A stretch of DNA of 64,000 nt from Aurantiochytrium sp. KH105 (GCA_003116975.1 BGKB01000078.1:1-64000); one strand, 5' to 3'. Numbered from the stretch's first letter, positions 19,001 to 28,953 are shown. The notes: a model not told the origin generated them from the letters alone. Translations and numbers: made by a program.

Positions 19001-20759
19001 ATATGAGAACCACAGTCATCTCAAAGTTGCTCGAGCTAAAGTCCTTTGACGAAAGTCGCAGCAACCGGAAGAGTTCGTCGATTTGAGATACGGTGCCCCG
19101 ACCGTCAAAGAGGACTCGGATCAGACGAGGCTGTTCTGCACACAATGGCACGACACGCTCTGCTTCGGGGGCGCGCTCCGTGTGAGCATTAAAGGGTGCC
19201 ATGCGCGCGGCCGCCTCACAAGCAAGAGCCCGGGAACACTTGATGCCACCCGTGCGACGCATCATGCTGAGAACAATGGCAAGTCCTCCCGCAGACGCAT
19301 AGGGCGCAGGTCGTTTGGCCATTGCTTGCAAAACACGCTCTTGTACTGCCTGGACCTTGGTAAGACGAAGGCGCGAAACAAGAACCTGTTCGGCACTGTC
19401 GTCAAATGCCGCAGCGGTGCTGTGTTGTGGCGCAACCTGCGTCACGAGAAGATCCACGCAAAGGTCTTCGTTCCATCCTATGAAATTCTTGAGCAACCTG
19501 ATGAGACCAAGATCTCCCGTGCACTTTGCTAATGTCCGCAGCGCGCACTCCAGACCTACCGCGAAACGTGCTGGGACATCATGACCAAATTCGAGAAAGA
19601 CATGAGTGCTAAACAGTTTGAGACAGTCAAGGAGCTCTGGATACAATACCTTCTCACCGGCTACCTCGGCCATTTGCGCAATTGCACAAACATAACGAAT
19701 TGCTGAGCGCAGGTCCTTTGCAGAAGCCAAGTGCTTGCACATAACCTTGCAGTCGAGCCTTGCCTCCACGGACCGCAGGGCAATGTATGATTTGGGCCAC
19801 CACGAGCAAAATAGCGCGCATGCGAGATTAGCATGTTTCTCAAGGCCCGACAATGCATACTGTACCATGGGCACAGTAATCTCCTTTGGTCGAATCCAAG
19901 CAAACGTCTCAAGCACCATGGGCACTTCTCGTACGCACGAAGACGCTAATGCGCTTGCGAGAGCTTCTACACGAGCGTCACTCAGCCGCACCCCGCGACT
20001 TAGCATGGTCCACCATGCCCCAACCGCTGTCCATTCGGTACGTACGGCATCCATAAGACGGTCCATGACTTCCTCTGGCATATTTTCTCGCCAGTGCATA
20101 AAACTTGAGCCAGCCGCAAATTGCCATGCTGCAAGCGCAAACGTTTCTGCCGACGGCACACGCACGATGCTTTGCAGTACTCGTTGCTGACTATACTTTG
20201 GATCAGGTATTTGCGTGCGTAGGTACTCGACTGTTCGAAAACGGGCTGCACGAAAATTGAGTCGCTTGTAGCAAACATACAATTCCTCGGGCTTCAACAC
20301 TGTCCCGAAGCGAGCGGCCCACGCAAGCTGGATTTCATGCAAGAGCTCATCAATGTTTGATGGCACCGCGAACTTTCCAATTTCCTGCACATTTTCAGCA
20401 TTCGTCAGGTTGGTACTCCCCTCCTGGGGCGAGAGAGAGCTATACGAAGAGCTACGTCGAGACGCTCTTCTCCCCGTATCTCCGCTTTCGCTGCCACCGC
20501 CGCCAGCAGGGTCGTCATCTTCGACTTCGTTGTCCCAGGTTGGCTTTCGTCGCGGCAGAATTTCAAGTGCAGCTGCACGCATCGATGTCAAGCGTTCCTG
20601 TTTCCTACGTTGTCTCCTTTTCCATGGTCGCAGTCGAGAATAGTTGGTTGCCTTGGGAGCTACGGGCGTTGGCGCCGTCACGAGGATCACTTGTCTGCCC
20701 CGTGTGGTCGTCGTCATGTCCACCGCCGACGGTCTCGGCTCGTCGCGTCGCACCTCCAT
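16068..20759 (-). CDS. Large armadillo/HEAT-like repeat protein, unknown function
   Basis: The 1563-aa intronless frame has strong coding character. I do not recognise a named family. Much of it is alpha-helical, with Leu/Ala-spaced helices. Residues about 940-1060 resemble armadillo repeats (EHLVRIASQPSTKQTIAKMD, then GIPILMTCLREA and TLRQLAVDPLNAQLMSMDGG). An acidic Asp/Glu run sits at about 858-895 and a Lys/Arg/Ala coiled-coil near 1450-1490. The N-terminus is basic (RPWKRRQRRKQERL). There is no membrane segment. A scaffold or nuclear/cytoskeletal adaptor would fit, but that is a guess. The 5' end is divergent from the coiled-coil gene beginning at 21088, and the 3' end is 34 bp from the thioesterase gene. 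Confidence 0.8.
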   Translation of the reverse strand: MEVRRDEPRPSAVDMTTTTRGRQVILVTAPTPVAPKATNYSRLRPWKRRQRRKQERLTSMRAAALEILPRRKPTWDNEVEDDDPAGGGGSESGDTGRRASRRSSSYSSLSPQEGSTNLTNAENVQEIGKFAVPSNIDELLHEIQLAWAARFGTVLKPEELYVCYKRLNFRAARFRTVEYLRTQIPDPKYSQQRVLQSIVRVPSAETFALAAWQFAAGSSFMHWRENMPEEVMDRLMDAVRTEWTAVGAWWTMLSRGVRLSDARVEALASALASSCVREVPMVLETFAWIRPKEITVPMVQYALSGLEKHANLACALFCSWWPKSYIALRSVEARLDCKVMCKHLASAKDLRSAIRYVCAIAQMAEVAGEKVLYPELLDCLKLFSTHVFLEFGHDVPARFAVGLECALRTLAKCTGDLGLIRLLKNFIGWNEDLCVDLLVTQVAPQHSTAAAFDDSAEQVLVSRLRLTKVQAVQERVLQAMAKRPAPYASAGGLAIVLSMMRRTGGIKCSRALACEAAARMAPFNAHTERAPEAERVVPLCAEQPRLIRVLFDGRGTVSQIDELFRLLRLSSKDFSSSNFEMTVVLIWRALAPKDGGASTAKFQAGIVDYADRLAGHLGGNCAYLRKTIRKHCDFSQRGPLMEVSYEPEIHMWKAISYKRSLLETTKATPQDLRRGSRIFGFFETEKDAYHAYTLACNGKRPLPPAPAQEDEELVRVRGAVCSRVQVILGLLSELHALSKVELEADHAKQLVEFDAEVVEHIKERAAAQELFEESLELEDIPASRVRFQALEKLQAKADRERRRSLVRSHRHQRCQVYGVLRNPDFIADLFYIGFSSAFHAQAKARAVDLLSYVLFDDPEKAAQEDEDEFDDEDEDEELQEDPEPELELDEESDEDIGSDDGDEGSRGPGVLGLGPKVNGPSIRKIWNQKMDELLFGKPRMFFEVRFTAVLCTLLRTSAASDMRQIALEHLVRIASQPSTKQTIAKMDGIPILMTCLREATPTEAHQQNVTLAALTLRQLAVDPLNAQLMSMDGGFDALLSLGSHELAGKLIKDIVRVISQHPYNATNVYAHELPRYTRRKSFAPVVMGVDVTKAGAMRVHLDPLIFTRSAGTTKTASAEPETTSDGRAVPLCENEAKIEDHDCDAEERQLAQANADAAPVQMNEENSLDDQSRSLQINKSSIVKGKSKRFVFEKNARARVLGPMERANARLWMFPQTNGVLQELPVYQGPDGVRFHLFVDAEPQVEHYIPSARRPDPSDAIDTLDLEDDRPSTSPGFDLEALEERLDTRFVPSLRICPNPPDRTPEARICHPMLDPLTGQVLHDEVHICAQGEVKHATHVVFSGDRAGDAFRLEHHEIISSLATNVQQPDEAWLDLLGIPGRKLGHKPTSAQEWVVALAVSSTRLPVPRALLTPEDSYLDLLQIAQDVDWRVEGIQEPDNVATKVEDLTRLLDEAAKKEQRKKAEAARAKTKRTVRKSKRTRKLMGILEQIDPSDLMPSAPEDARAVIHAYQASRVLLQASSYNLPDSKLIEIHQHIPPRVLQRMRVRIQSEIEAMDPKFKRK

Positions 20760-21087
20760 GTTGCGAACGCGGCACTACCTCGTTCCAAGCTTTGCCGCGC
20801 TGCCTCCTCCGCAAGGCCGCGCGCCTGCGCCCACAAGCGCTCCCCGTCAGTCTGTCTACAGCTAGCCTAGCCACTTTCCGCCAGTACACACCGTCTTGCT
20901 TGCTCAGTGCCTGAGAGCGCCAAGCCGTGAACGGTTCCACCGGACACATTTGCAGGCAGGCAGGCGGGCAGACAGCGAGGCAGACTCCGCGGGGCATCGC
21001 GCGTGCGGGGGCACGCTTCGACGTGGCGAAAGAAGGCGAGCGCGAGAGAAAGAGGTTGTCTTTCTTGCGCGAGCGCGTGTCTGGAGG
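20760..21087. promoter_or_regulatory. Divergent promoter region
   Basis: These 328 bp separate the 5' ends of the armadillo-like gene (leftward) and the coiled-coil gene (rightward), so both promoters must lie here. A GCAGGCAGGCGG run occurs near 20952-20975. No TATA-like box is clear. Confidence 0.45.
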
Positions 21088-21567
21088 ATGGCTGCGCCTG
21101 CCGTGCGCCGCGAGGTGAACCGCAAAGGCGCAAGGCGTGTCCCCGGGACGCCCTCACCTCGCGCTCGTGCAGCAGCAGCTGCCATTCCTGCGCGAGGCCA
21201 GATGGAGGTCCTCAGCCCCGAGCCGTCGACCCCGAAGCTGCAAGCGGGCACGAGGAGGCCAAGGAGCAGCGGTCTACGCGAGCAAAAGCGGACGGCAGAG
21301 GATATGCGCGCAGAACTTGAGTCATACATGGATCATGTGCGCACGGTCGCGACCTTGGGCGATGACTTTGAGGAAAAAGTCTCTTTCGCGCTGAAGTCTG
21401 ACCAGGCTGCGCAAGCTCTCGTCGAACAAGACAAAATGGATAAAAAGCTCGCAGCAGGAAAGGAGAAGATCGCCAAGCTTGACGAGAAACTTCTCGCGCT
21501 CGAAAAGAGAGCAGCCGAAGTTGCGGCATCCTCGAGTATCTCGCACTCTCAGCCTTCTTCTCCTTTT

Positions 21568-21608
<41 letters not shown>

Positions 21609-22572
21609 GTTGCAGCTATCCTCGAGCGAACAACCGGAGAGCCAACAGCTTGTGCTGCCACCTTTGCCAGGTACGCAATCAGCGACTGCGGGCAAAAAGA
21701 AGCGACGAAGGAGGAGACGGAGCCGACGACAAAGAGAGGCCGAGGGTATGTCTGACGATGAAGATGACGAGGGAGACGATGTCAGTCGAAGCAAGGCTGG
21801 GCCAAGAGCTCTTGAACTGCATTTCGAATCCTCTCTCGCAGCGCGAGATATCCCTGCAAGCAACAGGAACAACAATGATTATGTAGAAAGTGACGATTAC
21901 GTGACTCGCAATATTCAGCTCGCTCGAACTTCGAGCCGGCTCATGACACCTCAGGACGAGGCTCGTGTGGAAGAACTTCTTCTTCTCGCAGACTACGATG
22001 ACGACCATGACCATGAGGAAGAAAAAGTTGATCTTAATGAAGAAGGCAAAAGCGCGTCTACTCAAGACTTCGCGCAGGTTCTCGAAGAGCAAGGTGATGG
22101 CGAAAAGCCACATTTAGGGACACTCGCGCGATATGGCGAGCTACCCGATGCCAAAATGCAGAGTGAGAGCATCAGAAGCCGCCTCCGCCTGCTGGTTGGA
22201 CCAACAGAATGGGAGACCAAGTCCTTTTTTCTCACAGGAGATGACGAACCCCCCACCGATCAAGCAGACGATTGTAGGGCGTCTGTGAGGTCAGATTCAG
22301 CACTAAGCCGCGTGGCAGACTCGCAAAAGGAAGCAAAACAGCGTCTTAAAGAAATCGACGAAGCCTTGCAGTACGCCGCGCAGACGGATGCAGATATGGC
22401 GCTGCAGGTGCAATGCGATCTCCATGTGCTTTTGTCTGATGCAGAACGCTCTGTCCAGGAGCACGGACTCGCATCCAAGGACGCGATCACGAAACTTTTG
22501 TGTACTCTCGGGGCACGCAGTCCCACATTTGCCCTCTCGAATTCTCCGGCAACTGTCGATACTAACTCCTGA
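21088..22572 (+). CDS. Coiled-coil protein of unknown function
   Basis: The 494-aa protein has a predicted coiled-coil at about residues 65-150 (TAEDMRAELESYMDHVRTVA, later LVEQDKMDKKLAAGKEKIAK and LDEKLLALEKRAAEVAA). Next come a His run and a Gln run encoded by CAT and CAG repeats near 21569-21608, then a basic patch (KKKRRRRRRSRRQRE) that could act as a nuclear localisation signal. Acidic, helix-rich sequence follows to the end. No enzymatic motif is visible. The start is uncertain. The ATG at 21088 and the one at 21202 (MEVLSPEPS) are both plausible, and the frame is open to 20896. The gene is convergent with VWA8, 194 bp away. Confidence 0.7.
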
Positions 22573-22766
22573 TGTATTTGTGTATTCTTCGATACTATTT
22601 CGGCAAGAGACAAGTGAGCGCTCACTTACTTCTTTCCAGCTTCTTGTAAAAGATTTTATCACGTCCCGAAGGAAGATTGAGGGGATCAAAGAAGCCAAGA
22701 GGAGAAAACAGAAGAGGTACTCTTTGGCACCTTCCACAGACTTGATCGCATTGTAACAAACGGATA

Positions 22767-25700
22767 TCAGGTGCTTTGCAGAATCTGCTTGATGATGCTC
22801 GGAAGTTGCTGCGGCTTGGTGCACTGATGGGCAGTGCCCTGCGGCAGATTGTCTTGCAAAAACTTGGCTGCATGCGGTTCCGCGATAAAGATGGCGTGCG
22901 CTTCGACGTCATCTTCGCCGTCACCAGAGAGCGCGCTTTGCAGTTGTGATGGGTGGATGTTGTAGCGGCCGAGATTTGCGTCGGAAATGAGAATCAAAAA
23001 GTTTTCATCAGCCGGGTCGCGGCGATCGAGCGATTCAAGAAGCTCGTGCGCGCGAATGGTGGCGGCCAGAGTGTTGTCTCCCGCAACAGCGCCCTTGGCA
23101 AGGGCCTGAATCTTGTTGGGAAGCTGTTTGCGCTGCGATAGCGTCGGCCATTTTCCCATCTCGACAACAGGAATTTCGGCGGCTGTGCCCGAATGTGCAT
23201 GAATAGCATACTGATACTTTTCGCGAAAGGGGTCCACAGCTTCAGTAAACATGACGACTGCCTGAATAAGATGACTTAATCGGTCATCGTCGGCGCGGGC
23301 CATACTCGCAGAAGTGTCAATGACCAAAACGATCCGCTTAGGCTTGCGCTGCTGCGGCCCGGCAGGCAGATCTGGCTCTCCGCGCTGCCGATAGACGAGA
23401 TGGTCGCCAGTGACGGCGTCGACGAGTTTCTCCTCGTGCAGTTCTCCTTGCGCTTTGTTGGGGATCCAGGCCCTTTCCTTTTCCTTTGCCTTGGCAGACT
23501 CAAGAACAAGTCGAAGCTCCTTGATGTGCTTCTCCACCTTTGCAAAGGCCTCCTTGTAAAGGTCTACGCCCTCGGGGTTGGCAACCATGTCCTGAAGCGC
23601 CTGTCTCCGCGTCTGCTCCGCCACAAGGTCGTCAACCATTTCGTCAACATTGATCTCCAAACTCTCGGCCGAGGCTGAATCAGCGGCGAAGGAGGCGTAC
23701 CCACCCTTGCCATCGGAACGGTCAATTTTGCGTCCTTGACCCGTTCCTCCGCCTCCGCCACCGCTACCGCTATCACTGCCGCCACCTCCTCCGCTGCCGC
23801 CTCCACTTCCAGGACCACTTGCATCATGCCCGTCGAGAGGTTCATTCGTGCCGGTGCTGCCTTGCAACAAGGCACCAAGCTCGCGGTCGATATCGTCTGC
23901 TCCAAGTGCGCTGGGTGGCAATGCTTCATCTTGCTGTGCGCCGTGGTGCAATCGCTTCCAGTGTTCGAGCGCTTTCTCCGTCTCGGCACGGTCTAGCTCC
24001 AGAACAATGACAGACTTGTCAGACAGCAAGACTGCGGCCGTGCGGGACTGCTCGTCCAAAACATGCGCCTTGACCACCTTTTCGTCGAAAGAAATAGTGC
24101 GAAGCGTGCGCTCCGAATGGTCAATTACACGCAATTGACGAGGGTTCTCGGCCGCAACTTCAAAGGCGATACGCTGAGGAAGCTCCGGTTCTGGGCCCAA
24201 TTGACGAGCCTGTGCTCCCGGCTCAACGCGCAGGCGCTGACCGCTATCATTTTCGAGGTCGCCATCGTCACGCACACGAAAAAGAGGTTTGGTGTCCCGG
24301 CGAGGCACGCGCACTTGCCTCGAGGGTGCTTGGCCTGTAAACGACTCGGGAAGCTCCATGCGCACAGCCAGGCCATCTTCCTGGACGGTCCATACGATGC
24401 CCTGCTGTGGTGCCGCTAGAAGAACGCCTGCAAAATTTGGCGTCGGCACAAGCTCCACCTGCACGCCAGTTCCGGCCAAACGATCCGTGTCAATGAGGGT
24501 TGTCTCGCTCACGCCTTCGTTGATGCGCGTCATGGAGAGAAGTCCAGGCCTCCGCAAAAGAACGTTGACCTGGGTGCCTCTACACGACCCCGTGACGGCG
24601 GTTGGTGACGCCTCCTGACCGCGTTTCGCCCCGGCCGTTGCTTTGAAGCGAACAATCTCTTCAGAAAAGGTGGCGACGCGTCCGGCTTGCCGCGAGGTCG
24701 ATTGGTCCTGGGCCACAACATCGGGGTCCACAAGATAACTCACATCACGCTTGGCAAGCTGGATGAGTTCTCCTTTGGCGGCCTCGGCGTTGGTGATGGA
24801 TGGATCAGCGGGCGGACCCGTTGGAGGCATTCCGTCATACTTCTCGACTTGGGCAAGTGAGACCACGACGGGCGCGTCAACGCCGCTCACGGAAATTCCA
24901 TTCTTGGAGAACGCTTCGGAAATAAGTTCCATGGCGTCGGGGTCAAGGCGGTCAAAGTCAAATACATTGTCCAGTGCGCGCGCGAGGCCTTCCTTTGGAA
25001 ACGCTTCGACGTGCCGCGCTACAGCAGCGGCCTCACGGGTCGAATAGGGATACTTGAGTTGGCCATCCTCGCAGTACGACCGAAGCTCGTCAAAGCTTTG
25101 CGCAAGTGCACGAGCCTGTGCATCCGGTAAAGACGGGGCGAGCGCTTGCAAGAGCACAATTTGGTCGCTGAGCGTTCCGTTGCCAACAATGTGCGGCGCA
25201 AAGCAGTCGCCAAGCTCAGCATAAAAGTCGTTGCCGAGAAAGGGGAATCCTGGTCGGTTGGCGAGACATATAACGCGAAAATCATCGTGCAAATCGATAT
25301 CTCCGCCCTTGGCAATGAGACGGCCATCTGCGAGACGCATCTCGCCGTCCGTAAGGAGACCCTTGAGCACGCTGACAACCTCGACGGCAGCCTTGTCTGC
25401 CTCATCGAGCACGAGAACGTGACCAGCGCGGGCGGCTCGTACCAAGGGCGAGTCAATGTAAACGACCCGGCCTTGCTCGAGCGAAGCAGTGACGGTGAGC
25501 GCCTGCACGGAAGAATCGCGACTCAATTGAAGGTACTCGCGCGGGCGCTGCATGCGTTCGAGCATACGATCCGTGAGTTTGTTTTTGCCCGTACCCTGAT
25601 TTCCAATGAGAAGCACATGGTGCCCACATACAAGATCGTCTCTGACGCGGCGCATAGTCACCATTTGATGGGGCATGTCGACAAAGCCATCGACACTGGG

Positions 25701-27623
25701 GATCAGGCTCGACGCCTCTGCAGACGGTCCCGCGCTATCCAGGGCCCACGAAGCTGTGTCGTGTTCGGCCTCATGAGGCCTGTGAGGGGAGCTCGCTGCG
25801 TGTCCTTCGCTGGAAGATGCCGATGCGAAGGCCTCTCGCACGGCGTGTGATTGGAAAGGTATCATGAGAAAACGTTCGAGAGCATTCGTGAGCCGAAACT
25901 CGCGACTGCCTTCGCGCAAGTAAAGATCACTCAACTGAACGGTTTGGCGCAACGAGAGCTTAAGCTCGGCGCTTGCGGTTGATTCCGTGCCTTTACAAAA
26001 GTTGAACTGCACTCGGTGTCTCTCAAGATCCGCGAGAAGAGACTCAATCTCGGCCACCTTTTCCGAGGCGCCACTTGCGCGAGCGACGAGAGTAGCAGCC
26101 TGAGCGCGGTCCTGTAGTGCAGGCACCTCGAAAAAGGAGAACATAGTAAGGACCTCGGCACTGAGCCAGTCATTGCCTTGGGCGCCAGAAGTGGGAGGGT
26201 TGCCAAGTGCAAGGACGCGGAACTTGGGGTCGACGCGAAGAAAACCCTCCTCTTCAGCTTCGGGCGTAAAGCGCGAGGCATGCAGCAGGCGGCGGCCGTC
26301 CGGAAGGGCAAGGTCACCTTCGTGGAGAAGATGCTGAATGCTTGCCAGGGTGTCGGCCTGCAGACGGTCGACGCCGTCGAGCACAAGCAAATCTCCTCGG
26401 ATTGCCGCTTCGACGAGAGGTGACAATACCCATTCTGTGCTGCCGTCCTCTCGCGTGGAGCGTTTCTGAATGAGATCGCGAGACGACATGTCTTTGTAGC
26501 AGTGAACGGTGGTTACGGAGCGTTTTACTGCGAGATCATCATCACCGTGGTTTTCGAGAAGACGAGATGCGACCTCGCGGGCCAGGACCGTTTTGCCTGA
26601 CCCCCCTGGGCCAATCAGACATAGGTGCCGGCCATTATGTTGAGCCTCGGCCAGCATATCTTCAACGACGATGGCATGTTCCGGAGTAAAGAGCATTTTA
26701 TCTCGGACGAATCCCAGGTCGTGGGAAGGTTCACGAGGCGAAAAAGGAACGTCGACCTTGCGAAAGGTCTCTTCGAAGAGCTTAGCTTGATCTTGGTCGT
26801 CACGGAGGACATGTCGCGCGGGAAAACAGCGAGCCACGGCTTCGTAGAGCGTCGCGCCCGTCGCTTGCATACTCGCAGTCACACGCGCATGCGCGTCTTC
26901 GGGTACATAGTGAAATTTCCGATTTCCCGTGTCCCCTGTTCGAGCGAGCGCGCGCAAAGTGTCGACAAGAGCTCGTGGCGCGTCGACAGTGTCGGAAGGC
27001 GCAGAGGGCGGGTTCACGTAGCGGCATTGAAAACGCGAGCGAAGTGGCGGATCGAGTGGAAATCCTGGGAAAATGTGAGGCACAGGCATGCCAAGCGCGA
27101 TCACGGCAAAGTCCTGATGGGCACGTTCGAGACCGAGAGAATCTTTCGCCTGCTCGGCAGAAAGACCTGTGCGCTCAAGGGTGGCATCAAAGAATCTGCT
27201 TGAAACGAGTCGTCTGCCATCGAGCAAGGTCATTTCGCGATTCTCCAAGAGGTTGTTGAGTGTGGGAAGCACATTGCGCTCAGCCTTTTCCACGCCATCG
27301 AGGATGAGGATGCGGCCATGAAGCGCCGCCGCAAGGGGAGGCATGTCGACAAAGGCCATCTGGCCGCCCGGCAAGATCTCCCGGCGCTGTTTGAGGTCGC
27401 TCTCTGTGACGTCTCTCGACAGCGTGACGATCTCCGCTTCTTTGCCGAGCATCTCGCAAAAGCTGAGCGCCAGCGCCCTGCGCGTCGGCCCCGGGGCGCC
27501 CATGAGGAAGACGTCCTGCCCCAGCTGCCGCTTCTCCAGCAGGAACCGGAGCTGCCTCACGAACCACGCGCTCTGCTTCCGCGCCCGCGTCAGGTACCCG
27601 CGCGGGACCCTGCCGCCCGCCAT
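22767..27623 (-). CDS. VWA8: VWA8-like protein: three AAA/MoxR-type ATPase modules and a VWA domain
   Basis: The product is 1618 aa, against about 1900 in human VWA8, a mitochondrial matrix-side ATPase. The first module (about 20-220) has GAPGPTRRA in place of a P-loop, plus SRDVTESDLKQRREI and EKAERNVLPTLNNLLENREM, which match VWA8 closely. The second module has a full Walker A GPGGSGKT at about 337. The third has GNQGTGKN at about 672. A Gly/Ser-rich linker (about 1269-1296) precedes a C-terminal VWA domain with a MIDAS motif DTSAS at D1436. The frame is open to 27821. I chose the ATG at 27623 (MAGGRVPRGYL) because upstream is CAAA-repeat DNA, but an upstream start giving a hydrophobic leader is possible. 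It shares a divergent promoter region with NUDT1. Confidence 0.92.
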   Translation of the reverse strand: MAGGRVPRGYLTRARKQSAWFVRQLRFLLEKRQLGQDVFLMGAPGPTRRALALSFCEMLGKEAEIVTLSRDVTESDLKQRREILPGGQMAFVDMPPLAAALHGRILILDGVEKAERNVLPTLNNLLENREMTLLDGRRLVSSRFFDATLERTGLSAEQAKDSLGLERAHQDFAVIALGMPVPHIFPGFPLDPPLRSRFQCRYVNPPSAPSDTVDAPRALVDTLRALARTGDTGNRKFHYVPEDAHARVTASMQATGATLYEAVARCFPARHVLRDDQDQAKLFEETFRKVDVPFSPREPSHDLGFVRDKMLFTPEHAIVVEDMLAEAQHNGRHLCLIGPGGSGKTVLAREVASRLLENHGDDDLAVKRSVTTVHCYKDMSSRDLIQKRSTREDGSTEWVLSPLVEAAIRGDLLVLDGVDRLQADTLASIQHLLHEGDLALPDGRRLLHASRFTPEAEEEGFLRVDPKFRVLALGNPPTSGAQGNDWLSAEVLTMFSFFEVPALQDRAQAATLVARASGASEKVAEIESLLADLERHRVQFNFCKGTESTASAELKLSLRQTVQLSDLYLREGSREFRLTNALERFLMIPFQSHAVREAFASASSSEGHAASSPHRPHEAEHDTASWALDSAGPSAEASSLIPSVDGFVDMPHQMVTMRRVRDDLVCGHHVLLIGNQGTGKNKLTDRMLERMQRPREYLQLSRDSSVQALTVTASLEQGRVVYIDSPLVRAARAGHVLVLDEADKAAVEVVSVLKGLLTDGEMRLADGRLIAKGGDIDLHDDFRVICLANRPGFPFLGNDFYAELGDCFAPHIVGNGTLSDQIVLLQALAPSLPDAQARALAQSFDELRSYCEDGQLKYPYSTREAAAVARHVEAFPKEGLARALDNVFDFDRLDPDAMELISEAFSKNGISVSGVDAPVVVSLAQVEKYDGMPPTGPPADPSITNAEAAKGELIQLAKRDVSYLVDPDVVAQDQSTSRQAGRVATFSEEIVRFKATAGAKRGQEASPTAVTGSCRGTQVNVLLRRPGLLSMTRINEGVSETTLIDTDRLAGTGVQVELVPTPNFAGVLLAAPQQGIVWTVQEDGLAVRMELPESFTGQAPSRQVRVPRRDTKPLFRVRDDGDLENDSGQRLRVEPGAQARQLGPEPELPQRIAFEVAAENPRQLRVIDHSERTLRTISFDEKVVKAHVLDEQSRTAAVLLSDKSVIVLELDRAETEKALEHWKRLHHGAQQDEALPPSALGADDIDRELGALLQGSTGTNEPLDGHDASGPGSGGGSGGGGGSDSGSGGGGGGTGQGRKIDRSDGKGGYASFAADSASAESLEINVDEMVDDLVAEQTRRQALQDMVANPEGVDLYKEAFAKVEKHIKELRLVLESAKAKEKERAWIPNKAQGELHEEKLVDAVTGDHLVYRQRGEPDLPAGPQQRKPKRIVLVIDTSASMARADDDRLSHLIQAVVMFTEAVDPFREKYQYAIHAHSGTAAEIPVVEMGKWPTLSQRKQLPNKIQALAKGAVAGDNTLAATIRAHELLESLDRRDPADENFLILISDANLGRYNIHPSQLQSALSGDGEDDVEAHAIFIAEPHAAKFLQDNLPQGTAHQCTKPQQLPSIIKQILQST

Positions 27624-27963
27624 CCTGGCCTCGCGCGCGCCCGCGCCTCGCTGTTCAAGCTCTGCTGCGTGCTCCAAGAAGTCGCGCCAAACCAAAACCA
27701 AAAGAGCGGACAACAAGAAACAAACGCAACCTTCGGCAACAAATCGCAACAAACAAACAAACAAACAAGCAAGCAAACCTCGTGCAAAGGCAGAGGCAGG
27801 CAGGCTTGCTTGCCGTGCCAAACTTGGCCCAGCGCCGGTGCGTCATCCATACCTTGGACCTGGATCCGCGCCAGCCTCCACCGCGAGTCGCCGGAGACGA
27901 CTTGAAGAAAGCGAGCTAAGCGAGCACGCGAGGCCGGTCGTTAGGCGCTCTCGAAGGGCCGCA
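27624..27963. promoter_or_regulatory. Divergent promoter region between VWA8 and NUDT1
   Basis: These 340 bp hold both 5' UTRs and promoters. A CAAA/CAAG tetranucleotide run lies near 27747-27777. No TATA-like element is obvious. Confidence 0.45.
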
Positions 27964-28473
27964 ATGGCGGCGCAGGCCGGCGCCAGGCCGCGCAAGGAGC
28001 TCACCAATGCTTTCGTGGTGGCCGGAGGCCGCGTGCTGCTGGGCATGAAGAAACGCGGCTTCGGGGAAGGCAAGTGGAACGGCTTTGGCGGCAAGCTGCA
28101 GCAGGGCGAGACCGCGCTCGAGGCCGCGCAGCGCGAATTGCTCGAAGAGGCCTCTGTGCAAATGCTCGACCCGCAATTGGTCGGCCGCGTCACGTACACG
28201 TACGAGGATATGCAGGAGGAGCTTCTCGTGCACGTTTTTCGAGCGACGCGGTGGACGCCCGAAGAACCTCGGGAGTCCGAGGAGATGAAGCCTTGCTGGT
28301 TTGCCCTCGAGGACATCCCCTTTGCGAACATGTGGGCTGACGACGAGCATTGGTACGAGCACATGCTTGGAGGGTCATCATTTTTCACCGCGAATTTCGC
28401 CTTTGCCAAGGATCATAAGACAATTCTCCAGCATGACGTGAAGCTTGACCCACTTTCCCAGACTTCCCAGTGA
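27964..28473 (+). CDS. NUDT1: NUDT1/MTH1-type 8-oxo-dGTP (oxidised purine nucleotide) pyrophosphatase
   Basis: The 169-aa protein aligns with human MTH1 over its full length: RVLLGMKKRGFGEGKWNGFG, SEEMKPCWF and FANMWADDEHW are near-identical in wording to MTH1. The Nudix box runs from G43 through E49, R57-E58 and E61-E62, the Mg-binding residues. The usual Gly of the box is Ser64. W124 and D126-D127 match the residues by which MTH1 reads oxidised purines. The enzyme cleans the nucleotide pool by converting 8-oxo-dGTP to the monophosphate. A short basic N-terminal extension (MAAQAGARPRKE) precedes the domain and is weak evidence for organelle targeting. The frame is open upstream, but the ATG at 27964 gives the family length. 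Confidence 0.94.
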   Translation: MAAQAGARPRKELTNAFVVAGGRVLLGMKKRGFGEGKWNGFGGKLQQGETALEAAQRELLEEASVQMLDPQLVGRVTYTYEDMQEELLVHVFRATRWTPEEPRESEEMKPCWFALEDIPFANMWADDEHWYEHMLGGSSFFTANFAFAKDHKTILQHDVKLDPLSQTSQ

Positions 28474-28953
28474 CCTCATTATCTATCACACATGAAACGA
28501 GACGAACAGGAGCTTGATGCGAATCACCAAAACAAATTTTCAGGCTGTACACATAGCCCGGATTATGATTATAAACTCCTTTGTTTGCCATTTGCTGCTG
28601 GTGGTGAAAGCTTAATTTCCCCTTTAAAGATAGGGTGACCTCGACGCAACCAAATCCAAATCAGTACGTTCGCTGCGAACGTATACCTTTTTGAACCACC
28701 TCAACTGGGAGTTACGAAATAATCGTCAAGAGGATTAGTGGTAATAGAAGTCGCGATCTTGTCGCGTTGAAAAAGCTGTAGGCCCTGTTCTACTCTCAAG
28801 TGACCAAAAAAATTATTCACTACGGCTCGCTCACTGACAGAGAACGCTCGCTCGCGGACAACGGTCATTTTTTTTTCGTGCTCTTTTTTCCGCGAGTCGT
28901 CAAAAGGCAATGAGGGGCCACTTTCCTGACTTTGGAGTTCGTTCGAAGCGAGT
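28474..28953. other. Intergenic region
   Basis: This AT-richer stretch contains the NUDT1 3' UTR and the upstream region of the small secreted protein gene. A T-run lies at 28868-28876. No gene is supported. Confidence 0.5.
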
